DNA from: Vitis vinifera | Taxonomy: Eukaryota; Streptophyta; Magnoliopsida; Vitales; Vitaceae | Length of the DNA stretch: 64,000 nt | Direction of reading: 5' to 3' | Assembly: GCF_030704535.1 (NCBI RefSeq) | Contig: NC_081819.1 | Coordinates: 22,106,001-22,170,000, forward strand | Shown: positions 22,441 to 34,427 of the stretch, in pieces | Layout of the letters: each line of letters begins with the position of its first letter | Position numbering within the stretch: the stretch's first letter is position 1 | The notes under the pieces: generated by a model | Told to the model about the DNA's origin: nothing | The model's input: the letters and a program-made list of their open reading frames with translations, nothing else | The model's database searches: none | Made by a program: the position numbers and the translations under genes

Positions 22441-22793
22441 TGCAACAAGTTAATCACCTAAGAAAGAAGGATGAATAAGGTTGATGTTTAATTAACTTAG
22501 ATGGATGCAAGTGACAATTCAAATGGAATAATAATTTAGATTTTTTTCTCACAAGGATACAATAAATTAATTTATTAAAACAAATTAGACAAAGATTGAG
22601 GTACACCAAATGGATATGCAAGTTTATATGAATCATGAACCAAGGTGGTCTAAAAAACATTGTTACAATGAATTATAATAAATGTTAGGTTGCGGTAGTT
22701 AATAAATGAAATTTGAGAGGCATTTGTGTAAAATTTGAAAACTAACTAGTTTTTTGAAACATTTTCTAAAAGGTTTGATTAACTATCCGACAA

Positions 22794-23040
22794 CAAGTAT
22801 GAAAATATCGATTTTGATGAATATATCGCTAACTCGATTTTACGGATATATTGAGACATATAAAAAAATATCAATGGATGTTTTGACACAAAATATAGGT
22901 AGAGCGAGAATCAATCAAAACTCATGAAAAGGTTGGAGAAAACTTTAAAAATGATATAATAAGTAATAATAGACGTTTTAAAATTATTTTATTAAAAAAA
23001 TGATATATGTATGATATAATTTATCATATTTAATAATAAT

Positions 23041-23122
<82 letters not shown>

Positions 23123-23410
23123 TTTTATATTTATGCATTTATTATTAAGTTACATCTAATATTATTCGATAATAATATTGTGACATTTAATTATAATGTT
23201 TAATTTTATTTAATATTAAAATTATGATCTATTTAATAATATAAAATAAATGATGATATATTTATATTTTTAAAAATATTTAATTAATATATTAATGATA
23301 TAAAAAAAAAACCTATGAAAAAATTATTATAATAATTTTTATATTTTTGATAATCAATTAAATGAAAAAAATTTCATTTAATATAAAATAAGTATAATTA
23401 TTATAGATCG
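22794..23410 (+). mobile_element. hAT-like non-autonomous element, copy 3 (right end unclear)
   Basis: Starts CAAGTATGAAAATATCGA, close to the CAAGGATGAAAATATCGG end of the copies at 40,189 and 43,361 (reverse). It then shares ATATCAAT, GATATATGTATGATATAAT and TTATCATATTTAATAATAAT with them. The right part is replaced or interrupted by a long (TA)n run, and I cannot define its right terminus or target duplication. It interrupts the downstream flank of LEA14 gene A. Confidence 0.5.
23045..23119. repeat. (TA)n microsatellite, about 75 bp
   Basis: An uninterrupted TA dinucleotide run inside the hAT-like copy, probably grown from its ATATATGTATGATAT subterminal sequence. Likely highly variable in length between alleles. 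Confidence 0.95.
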
Positions 23411-23565
23411 TACCAAAATAGCATAAAAAATGGACAAAATGTTTGATGATATGATCTTTTTGCTTCTCCAAATCAAATCAAATACGAAGATTCATTAACC
23501 AACACAAAAACACAGAAAGTAACAGACCATTTCAACATCAAAAAAAAGAAAAAGAGTGAAGTAGA

Positions 23566-24157
23566 TTAGAAGATGGAAGAGAGAGAAGGAAGCTTGATCT
23601 CTCCCTCCCAGGAAAGTGGAATGGTGATGTCACCAAAGAGAGGAAGATCAACGGTCAGACCCAAATCCAACTGGTAGTCGATGTCCCAATCAGCACCAAT
23701 GTCTTTCACCAAGCTCACCAGTATGCTGTGCGCCACCTTCACCGGCACCTCCAGCACCGTCTTCTCATTCCCCGGCAGTGACCCTGGGTCCTCCATCTTC
23801 CCTGACGCTACCACCCTGCATCCCCCGCACCCAACGACGTCGTTTCCCAGACAAAATCACCCAGACCAAAACGAAGATTGTAGATCAAAAAAGGAAAAAC
23901 AAAAAAATAAATAAAGAAAGAAAGAAAGAAAAGGGATGAAGATGAAACCTGTCGGCACTCTTGAGGGTGTAAGAGATCTCGCCAATGGGTATGGGAGTGA
24001 TATAGGGGTTGCTCACAGAGACCTTGGCGATGTACGTCGCCCCGTCGCGGCTCAAATCTTTGATATCGACGTCGACGACCTTGGCCTCCGGCTTCTTTAT
24101 TATATTCCCCATCTTCTCCAACAAAAACTTCCTCGCTCTATCCAACAGCTGGAACAT
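23566..24157 (-). CDS. LEA14-type desiccation-related protein, gene A
   Basis: Two exons, 24,157-23,949 (209 nt) and 23,815-23,566 (250 nt), with a 133-bp GT-AG intron splitting an Arg codon (AG/G). The product is 152 residues, the standard LEA14 length (Arabidopsis LEA14 At1g01470 is about 151). It starts MFQLLDRARKFLLEKM and contains VDVDIKDLSRDGATYIAKVS, VSVSNPYITPIPIGEISYTL, then MEDPGSLPGNEKTVLEVPV and GADWDIDYQLDLGLTVDLP, the LEA_2 (WHy-related) fold of LEA group 2C proteins. These are small beta-rich soluble proteins that build up on drought, salt or wounding. The start was chosen by homology; earlier in-frame ATGs lie in the 5' UTR. On the minus strand there is a TATA box at 24,242-24,233 and a TGACGTC-type motif at 24,284-24,290. 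The intron holds one AACGACGTCGTT palindrome. Confidence 0.93.
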
Positions 24158-24242
24158 GGCTCCACAGTTGAGTACTGAGAGATGGGTATGGGGAGAAAGA
24201 AGGACACTGAGAGGGTGGTATACAGAAAGATGATATATATAA

Positions 24243-27200
24243 ATCTGTGGTGGCATGTGGGAAAAGGAATCACTCTGCTGATCCTGACGTCTTGATTTAG
24301 AACTCCGTCCAGGTTTTTATTCTCTTATTTTTCATGTGCTAGAAAAGAAAATAAAAAAATGAAATACTGATTTGTTGATTTTGGCTTTTTCTTCCGTTTT
24401 TGTTTTGTTTTGTTTTGCATTTTTTTTTTCATTTTTTAAAATACATATTTGCTTTTGTTTTCATGGCGACATTGATGGGTTTTTGTTTTTTTTTTTTTAG
24501 CTCTAACTTGAAGTAGAAGTTCGACGGTAGTCTGAAGTACAAATTAATATTATAAAAATTTAATTAATTTTAAAGTAATTTATAAATTAAAATAAATATT
24601 TTGGTGAAATTAACTCACAAATTCAAATAAATCTTCTATAAAAAAATAATATTTTTTTTATTTTATTTTGTTAATTATAAGCTCTTTTAATAAAATTAAT
24701 TGTATTAATATAAATTAAAATTAATACCAAAATATTAATTTCCATTAAAAGTCAAAGCATAGTTTGAGCTTATTTTTCTAAAATCAATTCTTTGTATCTT
24801 TTTTCTAAAAAAGGTTAATTAAATTCACATGAATATGTTTATAGAATAGTTTTTATGATTTATAGTATCAAACATAAATTCCAATGACTTTTATTAATCA
24901 TTTAAGAAGTTAACCTCAACATTTAAGAAGTTAATATATGCATAAAATTGATATGCGACAACTTAAAAGATATCAACATGAGAGGAGCATATTTATAAAA
25001 GGATGCTAGTGTACTACATTTTTTCCCCTTGTTCGAGGTTTTATTACAAGGTTTTTAACGAGTTAATCCTAATAAAACCAAGAGTAGTAGCTAATAATTA
25101 TAAAAATATTATACTCATTTTCCTTTGTTAGGTTTTTCTCATGGATTTTTTTATTAGCAAGATTTTAAATAAAACATATTCTTTTGATACAATGGTCATC
25201 CAAGCCTAAATGAGGTGGTGAATGACCACCGATGAAGTTCGTAAATAAACTTGTATTAACTCATCCTAAAAATGATTAAGTGTAAGTACTTACACTTATA
25301 AGTTCTTTGATTCCACATCTTTTTAGAATCTTTTGTAAGTGCAAGTACTAAATAAGTGTAATTTTACTATTCTTTTAGAGTTCATGTGTATAAAAGAATT
25401 TTGGTAACATGTATTTAGTTTTACCTCCTTTAATGTAATCCATTTTAGTCGTGCAATACATACAAAATTATCTTCATATGATATTGTTGGTTACATACCT
25501 TTGATTGAGGATAATCCATATGATTTTCGAATATGCATGCAACTCGCATGCTTTACCAATGATTGCTCGGTTAAACTAGAAATGTCACAACAACTCATTG
25601 TCTATTGAAGTACTCCATGAGGCCACTTCTGATCCATGCTTGATCACCTGGTCCTTGTGCTTCTAATTGAACTTATTTTACAAAATTTAGTACTTACACT
25701 TATTTAGTACTAACACTTATAAGTTCTTTGATTCCACATCTTTTTAGAATCTTTTGTAAGTATGCATAAATAAATGGTGCATGGTTTTTATATGGAACAT
25801 ATTTCATCCAACTTTTAGAAACATTTAAAACAATTTAATTTCAATTGGATAAGATTTGGAGCATTAGGAGTTTTAACAAAGATATGGATGAAATTCTAAC
25901 TTAATTAGTGTACTCACAATCTTACATAAGAATATTCTAAAGATAAACTTGATGAATTGTCTTAAGCATACTTTAATATTTTCTTATTATGAATCATCTT
26001 CTTCATCAATTGGACTTTCTCTTACTTTTTAAAGACATGCGATATTTGAGTTTTAGCATACAGAGTGATATGATCCGTTTGAACCTGTGCACTTAGATAA
26101 TAAAATCATTAATATCTTTTGTTAAAATATGGACTCACATTTGTAACATAGTTCTTGATTAAGCTATCCGTATCTATTTCAATTTGTGTTTATTGAGTAT
26201 GGGCTACCTTATGTGTAGAGCCCAATGTCATAACGGGTCTTAGATGATGTGCCTAAGATACGCGAGTCCCAATAGTCCAAAGGGTATGGTCCCTAAGGCA
26301 TAAAGGGTATATAAGGCTAAGTGTCTGTTCCTTTTTTAACATATCCTTTGAACATAACATAACGCTCTCTCCCGCTCCTATCGTCAGAGAGATTACAGAA
26401 ACAGTAGATACCCCTTTACAGCCTTAGAAGATTCATACCTTGTTCAAAACCTAAAAAAAAAATTGTACTTAGGTATATTCTAAATTCGTGGACAAAAGGG
26501 CATAGTTTATTCACATGATTAAACATACGATTCTTGTATGATATTATTGGATTTGAAATGGTTTCTGGATTATCTTTAATATTTGGGTTATTAAAATTGA
26601 AATTAATGAAACCTTGGCCTTACAAATAATATTCTTAATTTAATTAATTAATTACAATTTATGTTTATATGTTATTTCATTTTTATAAAATTAAAATTTT
26701 TTGCTTCTATGGTTTAATTTCATAAAATAACTTTTTATTATTTAATAAAAGATCATAAATATAATTTTCATCCATGAGTAATCAAATAATTTTAATTATT
26801 TTATATTCAAAAATTAAAAAGTTACCCATTTTCAAAAAACAACCCTAAAATATGGGTTAACTTTAAACTATAATTTAAAATGAAATTATTAGGCCTTTGC
26901 TTCTCTTAAGTGAAAAATACTAACATAAAAATTCAAACTTCCACAAGACTCATTAAACAACACAAAAAATATAGAAAGTAACAAGATATTGGAAGTCAAA
27001 CCAAGTTATAAAACAAGAAAAAAAATCAATTGTTTGTTTTGGGTGTTTTTGTTTTCATTCTCTTATTCGTCCATAACATATATGATAAAGGCTCGAGGAG
27101 GGAAGGAGGAGATGTGGTGACATTTAAGCTATTATAAATATAATGTTAAATTTAATTAGTTGGATGAAGTATATACCATGTGATTAAGGTGTAAGGTGTA

Positions 27201-27330
27201 AATAAATGGAATCAACTATAAACAAATAACATCAATTGTTAGTAATTTTGACTTAAATAATTTATTTTTTATTTTTTTAGAAAAATCAAATTTTAGATAG
27301 TTTAAGTTTGAATATATTATTATTAGAACG
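24243..27330. other. Intergenic part of the LEA14 array
   Basis: The first about 550 bp is the upstream flank of gene A, shared with the other units. A 48-bp direct repeat (ACTTATAAGTTCTTTGATTC..., 25,297-25,344 and 25,708-25,759) carries palindromic AGTGTAAGTACTTACACT sequence at its first copy. At about 26,205-26,470 there is a GC-richer stretch with GGGTATATAAGG followed by CT-rich sequence; it looks like a promoter or LTR fragment, but I could not define ends. 26,930-27,200 is downstream-flank sequence of gene B. No protein-coding gene is supported. Confidence 0.45.
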
Positions 27331-27486
27331 GAGATCGACTTTGCCAAATATGGTCTTATTTGCTTCTCCAAAGTCAAAAGTAGAAACATGAAAAGTCAAA
27401 CTTGCATGAGATTCATTAAACAACACGAAAACACAGAAAGTAACAGAATATTTCACCATCAAAACAAGAAAAGCGAGTGGAGTGGA

Positions 27487-28038
27487 TCAGAGGAAGGAAG
27501 AGAGAGTAGGGAGCTTGATCTCCCCTTTCCAGGAAACAGGAATAGTGAGGTCACCAACGAGAGGAAGATGAATGGTCAGACCCAAATCCAACTGGTAGTC
27601 GATGTCCCAATCAGCACCAATGTCCTCCATCAAGCTCAGGAGTATGGTATGTGCCACCCTCACTGGCACCTCCAACACTGTCTCCTCATACCCCGGCAGC
27701 GACCCTGGCCTCCCAATCTTCCCTGATACTATCATCCTACATTCCCCAAACAAAATAACCAACACGAAAATGAATATTGTAGATAAAAAAACTGGAAAAA
27801 AAGAAAAAGAAAAGGGGTGAAGATGAAACCTGTCGGCGCTCTTGAGGGTATAAGAGATCTCGCCAATGGGTATGGGAACGATATAGGGGTTGCTCACAGA
27901 GACCTTGGCGTTGTACGTCACCCCGTCGCGGCTCAAATCTTTGATATTGACGCCGACGATCTTGGCCTCCGGCTTCTTTATTATATTCCCCATCTTCTCC
28001 AATAAAAACCTCCTCGCTCCACCAAACATCTGTAACAT
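27487..28038 (-). CDS. LEA14-type desiccation-related protein, gene B
   Basis: Two exons, 28,038-27,830 (209 nt) and 27,736-27,487 (250 nt), same lengths and phase as gene A. The 93-bp intron between them is a multiple of three and has no in-frame stop, so the unspliced reading stays open from start to stop. The spliced product is 152 residues and starts MLQMFGGARRFLLEKMG. It has the family blocks VNIKDLSRDGVTYNAKVSVS, NPYIVPIPIGEISYTL, GADWDIDYQLDLGLTIHLP and VSWKGEIKLP. The role is as for gene A (LEA_2, desiccation/stress protection). A minus-strand TATA box is at about 28,162-28,154 and TGACGTC at 28,205-28,211. Differences from A include GRPGSLPGYEET in place of EDPGSLPGNEKT. The initiating ATG is supported by alignment with gene A. 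Confidence 0.93.
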   Translation of the reverse strand: MLQMFGGARRFLLEKMGNIIKKPEAKIVGVNIKDLSRDGVTYNAKVSVSNPYIVPIPIGEISYTLKSADRFHLHPFSFSFFPVFLSTIFIFVLVILFGECRMIVSGKIGRPGSLPGYEETVLEVPVRVAHTILLSLMEDIGADWDIDYQLDLGLTIHLPLVGDLTIPVSWKGEIKLPTLSSFL

Positions 28039-28211
28039 GGCTCCACAACCTTCACCCACACTAAAAAAAATTCCACAGTCGACTGAGAAATGGAATGGGG
28101 AGGAAGACACTGAGAGGGTGGTATACAGAAAGGCAAATGGCAGATTACATATGGATATATAAGTCTGTGGCGGCATGTCGCACGAGGAATCACTCCGCTG
28201 ATGCTGACGTC

Positions 28212-31200
28212 TCGATTTAGAACCAGGCCGATTTTTTCAATCTCTTATTTTTCATGTGTTACGGAAAAAAAAAAAAGGAAACACCGATTTGTTAGTTTTG
28301 ATTTTTTCTCCTCTTTTGTTTTATTTCAGTTTCTTTTTATCTTTTCCTGTATTCCTAGTATATATTTGCCTGTCTTTTGAGATATTTGATCGAAAGAGAC
28401 GAAATAATTCCTAATTTTTTTTAAAAAATAATTTAATTTATTTATCTAAATATCTTTTATTATTTCAGGTAGGGTAAAGGGTTAATTTTTTTTTAAAAAA
28501 AATAATGACATTTTTATTCAAATAAGAAAAAAAAAATTGTACGAGGTTAATTTTTAAAAACTCTTTTAATCAAATAATCCTTGTTTTTAAGGTGTGTCGG
28601 GATAATTTTTGTTTTTTGTTTTTTTAGCTTTAACATTAAGTGGAAATTCAACTTATAGTGTCAAAATTTAATATTATAAAATTTTAATTAAATATAAAAA
28701 AATTCAATGTTTTGGAAATGAGATTAATCATGTTAGTTTAATCAATATGTGTTGTAGTATGTGACTCATATCGAGTGAAAGACGTATGAAGAAAAAATGG
28801 GTAAATATTGGAACGGAGCAAAGTGACGACATTTGGTATTCAAGTTTGTATTTTTATTATTAAGAGGGAATAATAGATTGAGGGTGGTACGGTTTAGGGG
28901 TATTTTTAAAATTTCATTACCTAATGATTAGTATAAATACCTTTTATGTAACACTAATTCGATATACAGTGAAAGTCAATCTAGGCAATTTGTCGTTAAA
29001 TCTGTGTGTTTTTCTTTTCGTTTTTCTCTAATTTTTCAGAAGAAATCGTTATACGAAAATCAGCATCGATGATATTTTTTATTTGGTCCAATCTTTTGAA
29101 TCTTTCATCCTTTTAAGTCACCTCAAACCATGAAATGATGATTGGATCGATGGATCAGACGAATCTTCAAAAATCAAATGGTTCATTCCTTCCTTCCACC
29201 TTTTTTTTTTTCATTCAAAACAATGGTGTTTTGATACATTTTACAATAAAACGATATTGTTTCATATCCAAATTCCAAGCCCTAGCCCCTGGTATCATTG
29301 CTCTACCTTTGATCGACAACCTCGATGTCCTCCAACGGTATTGATGGCTCCAGGCCCTTCCACACCACGCCGATGCTGACTATCGATACAAATACCACCC
29401 GTAAGTCCTTTCCCCCCTTCATTTAAATCATTTTAAATTGGGAGAATCGGGCTTTTAAACGCATTTGGCATTGATAATTAATAAAAAGTCCTTCAAATAC
29501 TCACAATTTATTACAAAGATATGAGATAGGAATAAACAAAAATACCCTTTTAACTTACACCCATCATTTTTGTCTTTATACCACCACTCTTTATATGTCA
29601 CTTTCATAAAATTCTCCATAATTTAATATTTTTTTTATTGTTTTTTTAAACTCTTTTAAAAATAATTGAAAATTCGGTATTATTTTCTAAACAAAAATTA
29701 TATTAATGATTCAAAAACTATTTTGGAAAATACTTTTGAAAAATACTTTTGAAAGAAAAGTTAATCTAAATGAATAAAAATTATATTTTACATTTTAGAA
29801 GTAAAAAATTTAATGATTAAAACACTATTGAAAATAAATTTATTTACTTTTTTTTTTCTTTTATACTAAAAAAGTATTTTAAAGTTTATTTTTTTACTAT
29901 TATAAAATAAAAAAATTATTATTTTTAATCTTCTTCCTTCTTTATTTTAATAATTTTTTGAACATAGACTTTTGGTAATAAGTTATATGAAATGTTGCAA
30001 ATTTGTTTATTAAGGGATTTTCTTAATAATTTGACTTAATTGAAAATTTATTGAAATTAAAAAAAAAAAAAGGAGAGAGAGAAAGATGATAGATGAAGAG
30101 TTTTTATTTTAAATATCCCATTAAAATGTTTTTGTATTTAGAAATGGATTATATTAATACATAGTATAGTAGAGATTGAATTTTTCTCATATAAAATGGT
30201 TGAATGGTATATTTACCAATTTTAAATGAAAACAATAGTTAAGAATTGTATAGATTATGTTTGAGTTTGGTTTTAAAATATTTTTTTAGTTTTTACTTCT
30301 TTTATTTTTAAAAATAATTTTTATTTTCTATATTGTCTTTTTTTTTTAAATATGTTTGATTAAAAAAAGAAAATTATTTTTCAAAATGAAAATTAAATAC
30401 CTTTTTTAATACTATTTTTTTGTATGAAAATAATAAAAATAATTAAATTTTATTTATTGATTATTCTTTTTTATTTTTTCTATTAGTTATTTTAATAAAA
30501 AAATAAAAAAATATAGTATGTTCACAATTAAATAAATGAATTGGTCAATTGTATATTTTTTTCACAAAAATATAATATGTTCACAAAAAAAAATAATTGG
30601 ATTTAAGTTTTCCACTCTTTTTCTTAATCAAACTATTGAAATCATATTTAATTTGTATCATTGTACTCACTAATTGTACAAGGGAAATGCACTAGATGTA
30701 CAAGGGGTGTAAAAGATTACTATTTGTAAAAGATTTTTATCAATTCTAAACCACTCATTTATCTTCCTTGTCAACTATGAATTGCATACCCATATCATGC
30801 ACTTTATTTAACTCTCACATAGAAATTCTCATACTTTCCCCAGTAATGATGTTTGAGGAAAAAAATTTAACCCTAATTCATCCATCATTTTCTTAGCTAA
30901 ACCATTAGAAATATGATTAACACACGTATGTGGACACATTATTAGGAGAAGTATATTGCATCATTGTACAATAGTATTACACTAACTGTACAAAAGAAAT
31001 GTACTAAGTATACAAAAGACTACCATTTGTGAAAGATTTTAATCAATTCTGAATCACTTCTTCATTTTCCTTGTCACCACATATTACATACCCATGTCAT
31101 GCACTTTATTTAACTCCCACATGGAAATTCCAATACTCTCCCTAGTAATAATGTTTGGGAAAAAAAATTAGCCCTAATTCATCCACCATTTTATCAGCCA

Positions 31201-34200
31201 AACCATTAGAAACATGGTTAGCATACCTACGTGGACACATAACTTAAAAGGGATATATTGCATCATTGTATAATGGTGTTACACTAAGTGTACAAGAGAA
31301 ATGCACTAAGCGTACAAGGGTGTACAAGGTTACCATTTGTGAAAAATTTTAATTGATTTTGAATCACTTCTTTATTTTTTTTGTCACCTACGAATTGTAT
31401 ATGAAATTTGTTCTACTATACAAGGGTGTTATACTCATTATACAAAGCAAATGTACTAACTGTATAAGACAAAAATACTAACTGTACAAGGGGTGTACAA
31501 GGTTACCTTCTATGCAAGATTTCAATTAATTCTGAACCTTTTTTTTTTCTTGTCACTTAAGGATTAGACATTTTTCCCCCACACATTCCTTTACCTAAAA
31601 ATTGTTACAATTTGAATTTTTAAATTTCATCATCCAAAATTTGTAATTGCATATTTTGTTTGAGTAGTTTTAACAATTTTTTTTTTAGTACATTTACATC
31701 TCATATAAAGGAAAATTAACTAAAATATTTAGGTACTACCTTTTTTGTGAAATCATGTATGAGGAAAAAAAGAAGAGAAAATTATGTTACATTTGCTTGA
31801 CTTGATGACATCGTGTTTTAATAATTTAAACCATGTCAAGTCCACGTCTATTCCATATTTAAAATGGTATTTTAATATTTTTCAAATTATTAAATTATAA
31901 TACATTATTCAATTAAAAATTAATTATCACCATTGGTTAAAAGATGACCATGTTACAAAAGAATATATTAAGACAATGTCTATATATTATCCATAAAATA
32001 TAGAAAATATTAAAATAATTGTCTATAACCTTAAAGATATTTGTATAAAAAATAACTTATATATATATATATATTAGATAAAAAATAATGATACCATTTT
32101 TTTAAGGTGTTTAAAAAATATTTATTATATATTTTGTAAGTTTGAAAAAAAAATATTTTATGTGGTGTTTAAAAAATATTTACTTCAAAAATGTAGTAAT
32201 AATCATTTTTAACAATTGATTTCTAATATTTTGTTGAGAGAAAAATAATTAGTGGAAATAGTGACACTTCTTTAACTAGAAATTAATTTACATGGTCCCA
32301 TCAATTAATACGTGAGAGAGAGGTAAAGTGAATAAAGAGAGAATGAGAGAAAAGTGAAAAGCCCATTGTTTTTTTTTTCATTTTTGATAGCAAAGGGCAT
32401 TTCAGGAAATTTTGAAAAATAATATCCTTCAACTTAATTTTCACTATTCCATTAAGTCTTGGGCTTAAATATAAAAGATATAAGGATTTTGGGTCAATTT
32501 TCAAGCCCAATCGGGTGCAAAACACAATTCTCCATTTTTAAATTTTCTAATTTGATTCATTTAAAAACAAATTTCTAATTTATTACTTTAAAATAAATTT
32601 AATTTCATTATAAGTTAAAATAGAGCTTATATAAAAACGTGCTGTAAATTTTAAAAATAATAACGTAATTATTGAATTATTATCAACTTATATAATGATC
32701 CAAATGAGGGTATTAAAAATTTAAATAACTTTTTTTTTGACATAAAATCGTTGGATCATTTAAAAAATAAATTCTTAGTGTCTTATTTTTTTTAAATATT
32801 GTTTTTTATTTTAACTAAATTCACATAAATGTTTTTATTTTTTATTTTATATTTTATGATTTATAGTATCAAATATAAATTCAAACCCATAAACTTCCAT
32901 AGTATAGAAGAGGATAAAATAGGAAAATATTGAGTAGAAGAGAACAAGAGGAAAAATTTTATAAAGGCATGATAAAAAGAAATTGTGTATTTTAAAAAAA
33001 TAGACAAAAAAAGTTGTAATTCTCAAAAAGGAATATTTTTATAAAACAAACAATACTAGTGCAAGAGAAATTACTAATTAATGTTAAAAATTGATTAATT
33101 AAAGATTAAATATAATAAACAATCTATTCATTTTTGAAAAATTTTAGGGGATTCAATGCCGACTAAACTTGTGATCTTTGTCATTGAAAGTGTATGTTAA
33201 AATTTAAGTCATTTGATGAAATTATAGATATATCATACAATATAACAAAAAGATGAAAATCAAGTATAAAATAACGGGATTAAGGTATAAAGTCATAAGA
33301 TGCAAGTTGAATATAAAACGGTGAGATCAAGTTATATATGAGACACATTATGATCGGTCTAATTTTTCAATAGGTATTGATTTAATATTGTAATGGTATG
33401 ATATCATACGTTAAGAAAAAATTTCTAACATTATATATGCAATAAAGTTTGTTTGATTGTTTAGACACATTTTAAAGTGTTGTTGAATATTATTTTTTAA
33501 TAGATAAATACTAAAATAAAAGTTAAAATTAAATATAATTGTCATTTTATTTTCTTAAGGGTTTAGATAAAGGGTAAAATAGTGATTATGATTTACTATA
33601 AAAGGAAAGCATGGGAAACAAGATACAATTCTCAAGAGCATTGTTAAATGCATCCATCACCTCTTTCTCTACATTCCACCATTTTTCTTTTTTTACGACA
33701 AAATTTATTTATAAAAGGACCAAATTGCCCTCTTTCTCAAGCTTCAAACATCTACCTATTACAAACTCTAATCTCATTCGTTTCCTGTCCACCTTGATTG
33801 GTTTTGGATTTTTATTTTTTTACATTAAAAAAATATTAAGGAAGAAGGTAAAGGGAAAAAAATTAATGAAATTAGCCTAACAAAGGAATATTGTCAATAA
33901 TCAATTCAAATTAAGATTGAAAATATTTTTCTTGTTTTAATCTTACCGGAGGTGGGTCGTTTCCATCACTATTTTAATAATTATTGTGATTTGTGAAAAA
34001 TAAAATAAAATAAAATAAATTGAATATTTTAATATTTTTAAAACTAAAATAAATCCTAAAAAACTTTTAAAAAATTCCAAGAAAAGGATTTTGAGAGTAT
34101 TTTTTATAATATACTACACAATGGGAAAAAAAAATCATTTACTCAATGGTTAAACATCTTTTTAGAGTCTATTTGGTGATGTTAGAATCGCCTATCGCTT

Positions 34201-34300
34201 TCTAAAAAGATTGTTGATTTTCAAAATCACTGCCAAACATGTTCTTTAATCAACTTAAAAAATAAGGTTAAGTTTTAAACCAAATTAAAACGTAATCACC
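28212..34300. other. Long AT-rich intergenic stretch between LEA14 genes B and C
   Basis: Contains the upstream flank of gene B (to about 28,700), scattered fragments, and the 303-bp tandem array listed separately. Between 28,740 and 29,410 the DNA is less AT-rich and holds an open stretch ending in a GTAAGT donor (about 29,400), but I recognise no product. From 31,560 to 34,300 I see only AT-rich DNA with chance ORFs (for example 32,301-32,525 and 33,611-33,880) and no support for a gene. Confidence 0.45.
30610..31560. repeat. Tandem repeat array, period about 303 bp
   Basis: The anchor TCATTGTA recurs at 30,658, 30,961 and 31,263 (spacings 303 and 302). Each unit carries short TGTACAAG/TGTACTAA sub-repeats, then TTTTAATCAATTCTGAATCA, then ATGTCATGCACTTTATTTAA, CCCTAATTCATCCA and AACCATTAGAAA. 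Two units are full. A partial unit precedes (from about 30,610) and partial units follow (31,263-31,425 and 31,429-31,560). No ORF. Confidence 0.8.
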
Positions 34301-34427
34301 GGATCCAAAGACGATCTTTATTTGCTTATCCAAAGTCAAAGTACAGACGCATGAAAAGTCAAACATGCACGAGGTTCATTGGAACACTCCAAAACAAGAG
34401 AAAGTGATGAATCAAGAGAGGGGTAGA

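Noticed and set aside
26205-26470. Possible LTR or promoter (GGGTATATAAGG with flanking GC-richer DNA)
   Set aside because: I could not find TG...CA ends, a target duplication or an associated gene, so it is only mentioned in the intergenic entry.
29135-29410. Open stretch ending in a GTAAGT donor, reading FQALAPGIIALPLIDNLDVL in one frame
   Set aside because: It looks faintly protein-like, but no family, following exon or consistent start could be found.
30610-31560. Possible CRISPR-like or centromeric array
   Set aside because: Too few units, units of about 303 bp without repeat/spacer structure, eukaryotic setting. Listed as a plain tandem repeat.
33611-33880. An 89-residue plus-strand ORF
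   Set aside because: Low-complexity Phe/Ser/Lys composition, no domain, isolated in AT-rich DNA.
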